Source of the DNA: Bacteroidota bacterium
Lineage (GTDB): Bacteria; Bacteroidota; Bacteroidia; Bacteroidales; FEN-979
Assembly: GCA_026391755.1 (NCBI GenBank)
Contig: JAPLDN010000265.1
Span: forward strand, 1-37,490
DNA length: 37,490 bases
Direction of reading: 5' to 3'
Part shown: in pieces, positions 36,048 to 37,490 of the stretch
How positions within the stretch are numbered: position 1 is the stretch's first letter
Layout of the letters: every line of letters starts with the position of its first letter
The notes under the pieces: generated by a model
Told to the model about the DNA's origin: nothing
Databases searched by the model: none
The model's input: the letters and a program-made list of their open reading frames with translations, nothing else
Made by a program: the position numbers and the translations under genes

Positions 36048-36897
36048 TCTCAGCAATTTCCTCATCAGTCAGTCCATCGGGCTCTAATCCGGTACGGGCA
36101 CAACTGAGGAATATACCAGCAGCCTTTGCAGCCAGATCAAGTTCATCAAAGGCTTCCGAAATAGTTTTCCCTATGGCCATAGCACCATGCTTTTCCCAGA
36201 TCACCACAGGGTTCTTCTCGAAACAACGGGCTGTCAGTGTTGCGATCTTTTCAGTACCGGGAATGGTGTGAGGCACGAACCCGTATCCTTTTGGCTGAAA
36301 CATAACCGTTTCGGGATGCATTTTCCAAAGTATCCCCGTCAGTGATTCGGCCGAAAGAAACTTTGGGTTATGTGTAAGGGCGATAAGCTCGGTTACATGG
36401 GAATGAACCAGGGCCTTTTCCGGAGCGTTAGTCCTGCATAGCATTTCATGAATAGCAAGATGTGTGGGAAGTTCCGAAGTGGGCATAGGTTTTTTCTCTA
36501 TTCGCTCAGGCGCAATGATATGGTATGCTGTAGCCGAATCACTGATATACACCAGGCATAATTCCTCCAAAGGATCCTCGGCAAGATCCCTCATCCTGGA
36601 TCCTGCTGCGGTGATAAGAAGGAGCTGCCGCTTTAGTCCTGCATATTCCCTGGGAAGAGGCAGAAAAGGATACGTCGAAAATTTATCCAGGTCCTTTATC
36701 GAAAACAATGAAGTGATATTAACCGAAATATTGCCTGCATTCCTCTCGGCCCATCTTCTGTCCCAAAGAAATCCAGCGACCCTTGAGAGTTCCTCTGTAA
36801 TGATTTTTATTTCTTTCTTCTGAAAAATACCCTGTGTGAAATTGATCAGTGGGTCAAGGTTCACTTTTAAATCAACATTGATTATTTTCTGTTTCAT
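36025..36897 (-). CDS. Class II aldolase/adducin family protein (rhamnulose-1-phosphate aldolase-like)
   Basis: WAERNAGNISVNI, HLAIHEMLCRTNAPEKALVHSHVTELIAL, KHGAMAIGKTISEAFDELDLAAKAAGI. Confidence 0.85.
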   Translation of the reverse strand: MKQKIINVDLKVNLDPLINFTQGIFQKKEIKIITEELSRVAGFLWDRRWAERNAGNISVNITSLFSIKDLDKFSTYPFLPLPREYAGLKRQLLLITAAGSRMRDLAEDPLEELCLVYISDSATAYHIIAPERIEKKPMPTSELPTHLAIHEMLCRTNAPEKALVHSHVTELIALTHNPKFLSAESLTGILWKMHPETVMFQPKGYGFVPHTIPGTEKIATLTARCFEKNPVVIWEKHGAMAIGKTISEAFDELDLAAKAAGIFLSCARTGLEPDGLTDEEIAEIRQHYHL

Positions 36898-36904
36898 CAC
36901 TGTA

Positions 36905-37366
36905 TTATTTATTCCTCTTCCGGGCAAAAAATAATTTAAGCAAGCGCTGGCATTCAAGCTCTAATATCCCGCTTGCCATAGTCGTCTTTGGGTGCAGGAG
37001 CGGCTGCCCTGTAAGTGTAAATCCTCTCTTCTCATCCCGTGCTCCATAGGTTACCTTCCCGATCCGGGTCCAGAAAGAAGCCCCTGCACACATGACACAA
37101 GGCTCTAAGGTTACAAACAAAGTGCATTCATTCAGGTACTTCCCTCCCAGGAAATCAGCAGCTGAAGTAAATGCCTGCATCTCGGCATGGGCAGTGACAT
37201 CATTCAGGGTTTCGGTCATATTGTGGGCACGGGCGATTATTCGCTTATCGCATACTATTACAGCCCCAACGGGAACTTCGTCTTTTTCAAAGGCTTTCTG
37301 TGCTTCTTTTAGCGCTTCATTCATGAAGTACTCATCGGAAAATAAAGGATAGGAAACCGTTTTCAT
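36905..37366 (-). CDS. tadA: tRNA-adenosine deaminase-like nucleoside deaminase
   Basis: HAEMQA and TLFVTLEPCVMCAGA zinc-deaminase motifs; VPVGAVIV; YGARDEKRG. Confidence 0.88.
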   Translation of the reverse strand: MKTVSYPLFSDEYFMNEALKEAQKAFEKDEVPVGAVIVCDKRIIARAHNMTETLNDVTAHAEMQAFTSAADFLGGKYLNECTLFVTLEPCVMCAGASFWTRIGKVTYGARDEKRGFTLTGQPLLHPKTTMASGILELECQRLLKLFFARKRNK

Positions 37367-37490
37367 GAGCCTTTCAATTCATCATTTGTAAATAAAAACC
37401 GGTTTATGTTTTCCATTTCCCATGCATCCCTGAGAAAGTAAGTCCCGATACGTGTACGGCAAAGTTCAGTGAGATGTGCGCCGCAGCTTA
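37363..37490 (-). CDS. truB: C-terminal fragment of tRNA pseudouridine synthase B, truncated by window edge
   Basis: CGAHLTELCRTRIGTYFLRDAWEMENINRFLFTNDELKGS*; TruB-like C-terminal motif; stop overlaps the tadA start (TCATGA). Confidence 0.6.
   Translation of the reverse strand, partial: SCGAHLTELCRTRIGTYFLRDAWEMENINRFLFTNDELKGS

Overview
The window looks like a Bacteroidota (Bacteroidales-like) chromosomal segment. This is inferred from T9SS C-terminal sorting domains, an S46 peptidase, DUF2723 and TANNTTTG-type promoters. I support about 28 protein-coding genes, one tRNA-Val(CAC), several terminator or hairpin structures, and dispersed intergenic repeats. Gene content includes an NmrA-like protein, acyl-ACP thioesterase, HD-domain protein, M28, S46 and M64 peptidases, ECF sigma with putative anti-sigma, NTF2-redoxin fusion, sugar MFS, aldo/keto reductase, EF-G, a 2-TM potassium channel, a giant kelch/T9SS protein, metallophosphoesterase, DUF2723, outer-membrane barrel proteins, TPR, a second T9SS protein with a tiny APIDGG-tailed partner, class II aldolase, TadA and a TruB C-terminus. 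The most interesting signal is at 3129-3970: a BldC-like 62-aa MerR/HTH_17 protein and a membrane protein, preceded by at least four head-to-tail, exactly 10-bp-phased repeats (GTTTnnnAnT) that overlap the operon's -33 element. Other notable items are: a 30-bp perfect palindrome 4 bp upstream of an isochorismatase-like gene that appears to have lost its catalytic middle; a nested 178-bp inverted-repeat element; a modular repeat flanking the aldo/keto reductase; a single in-frame stop splitting an ECF-linked exported protein; and several apparent frameshifts. The interrupted genes could be real decay or assembly errors.
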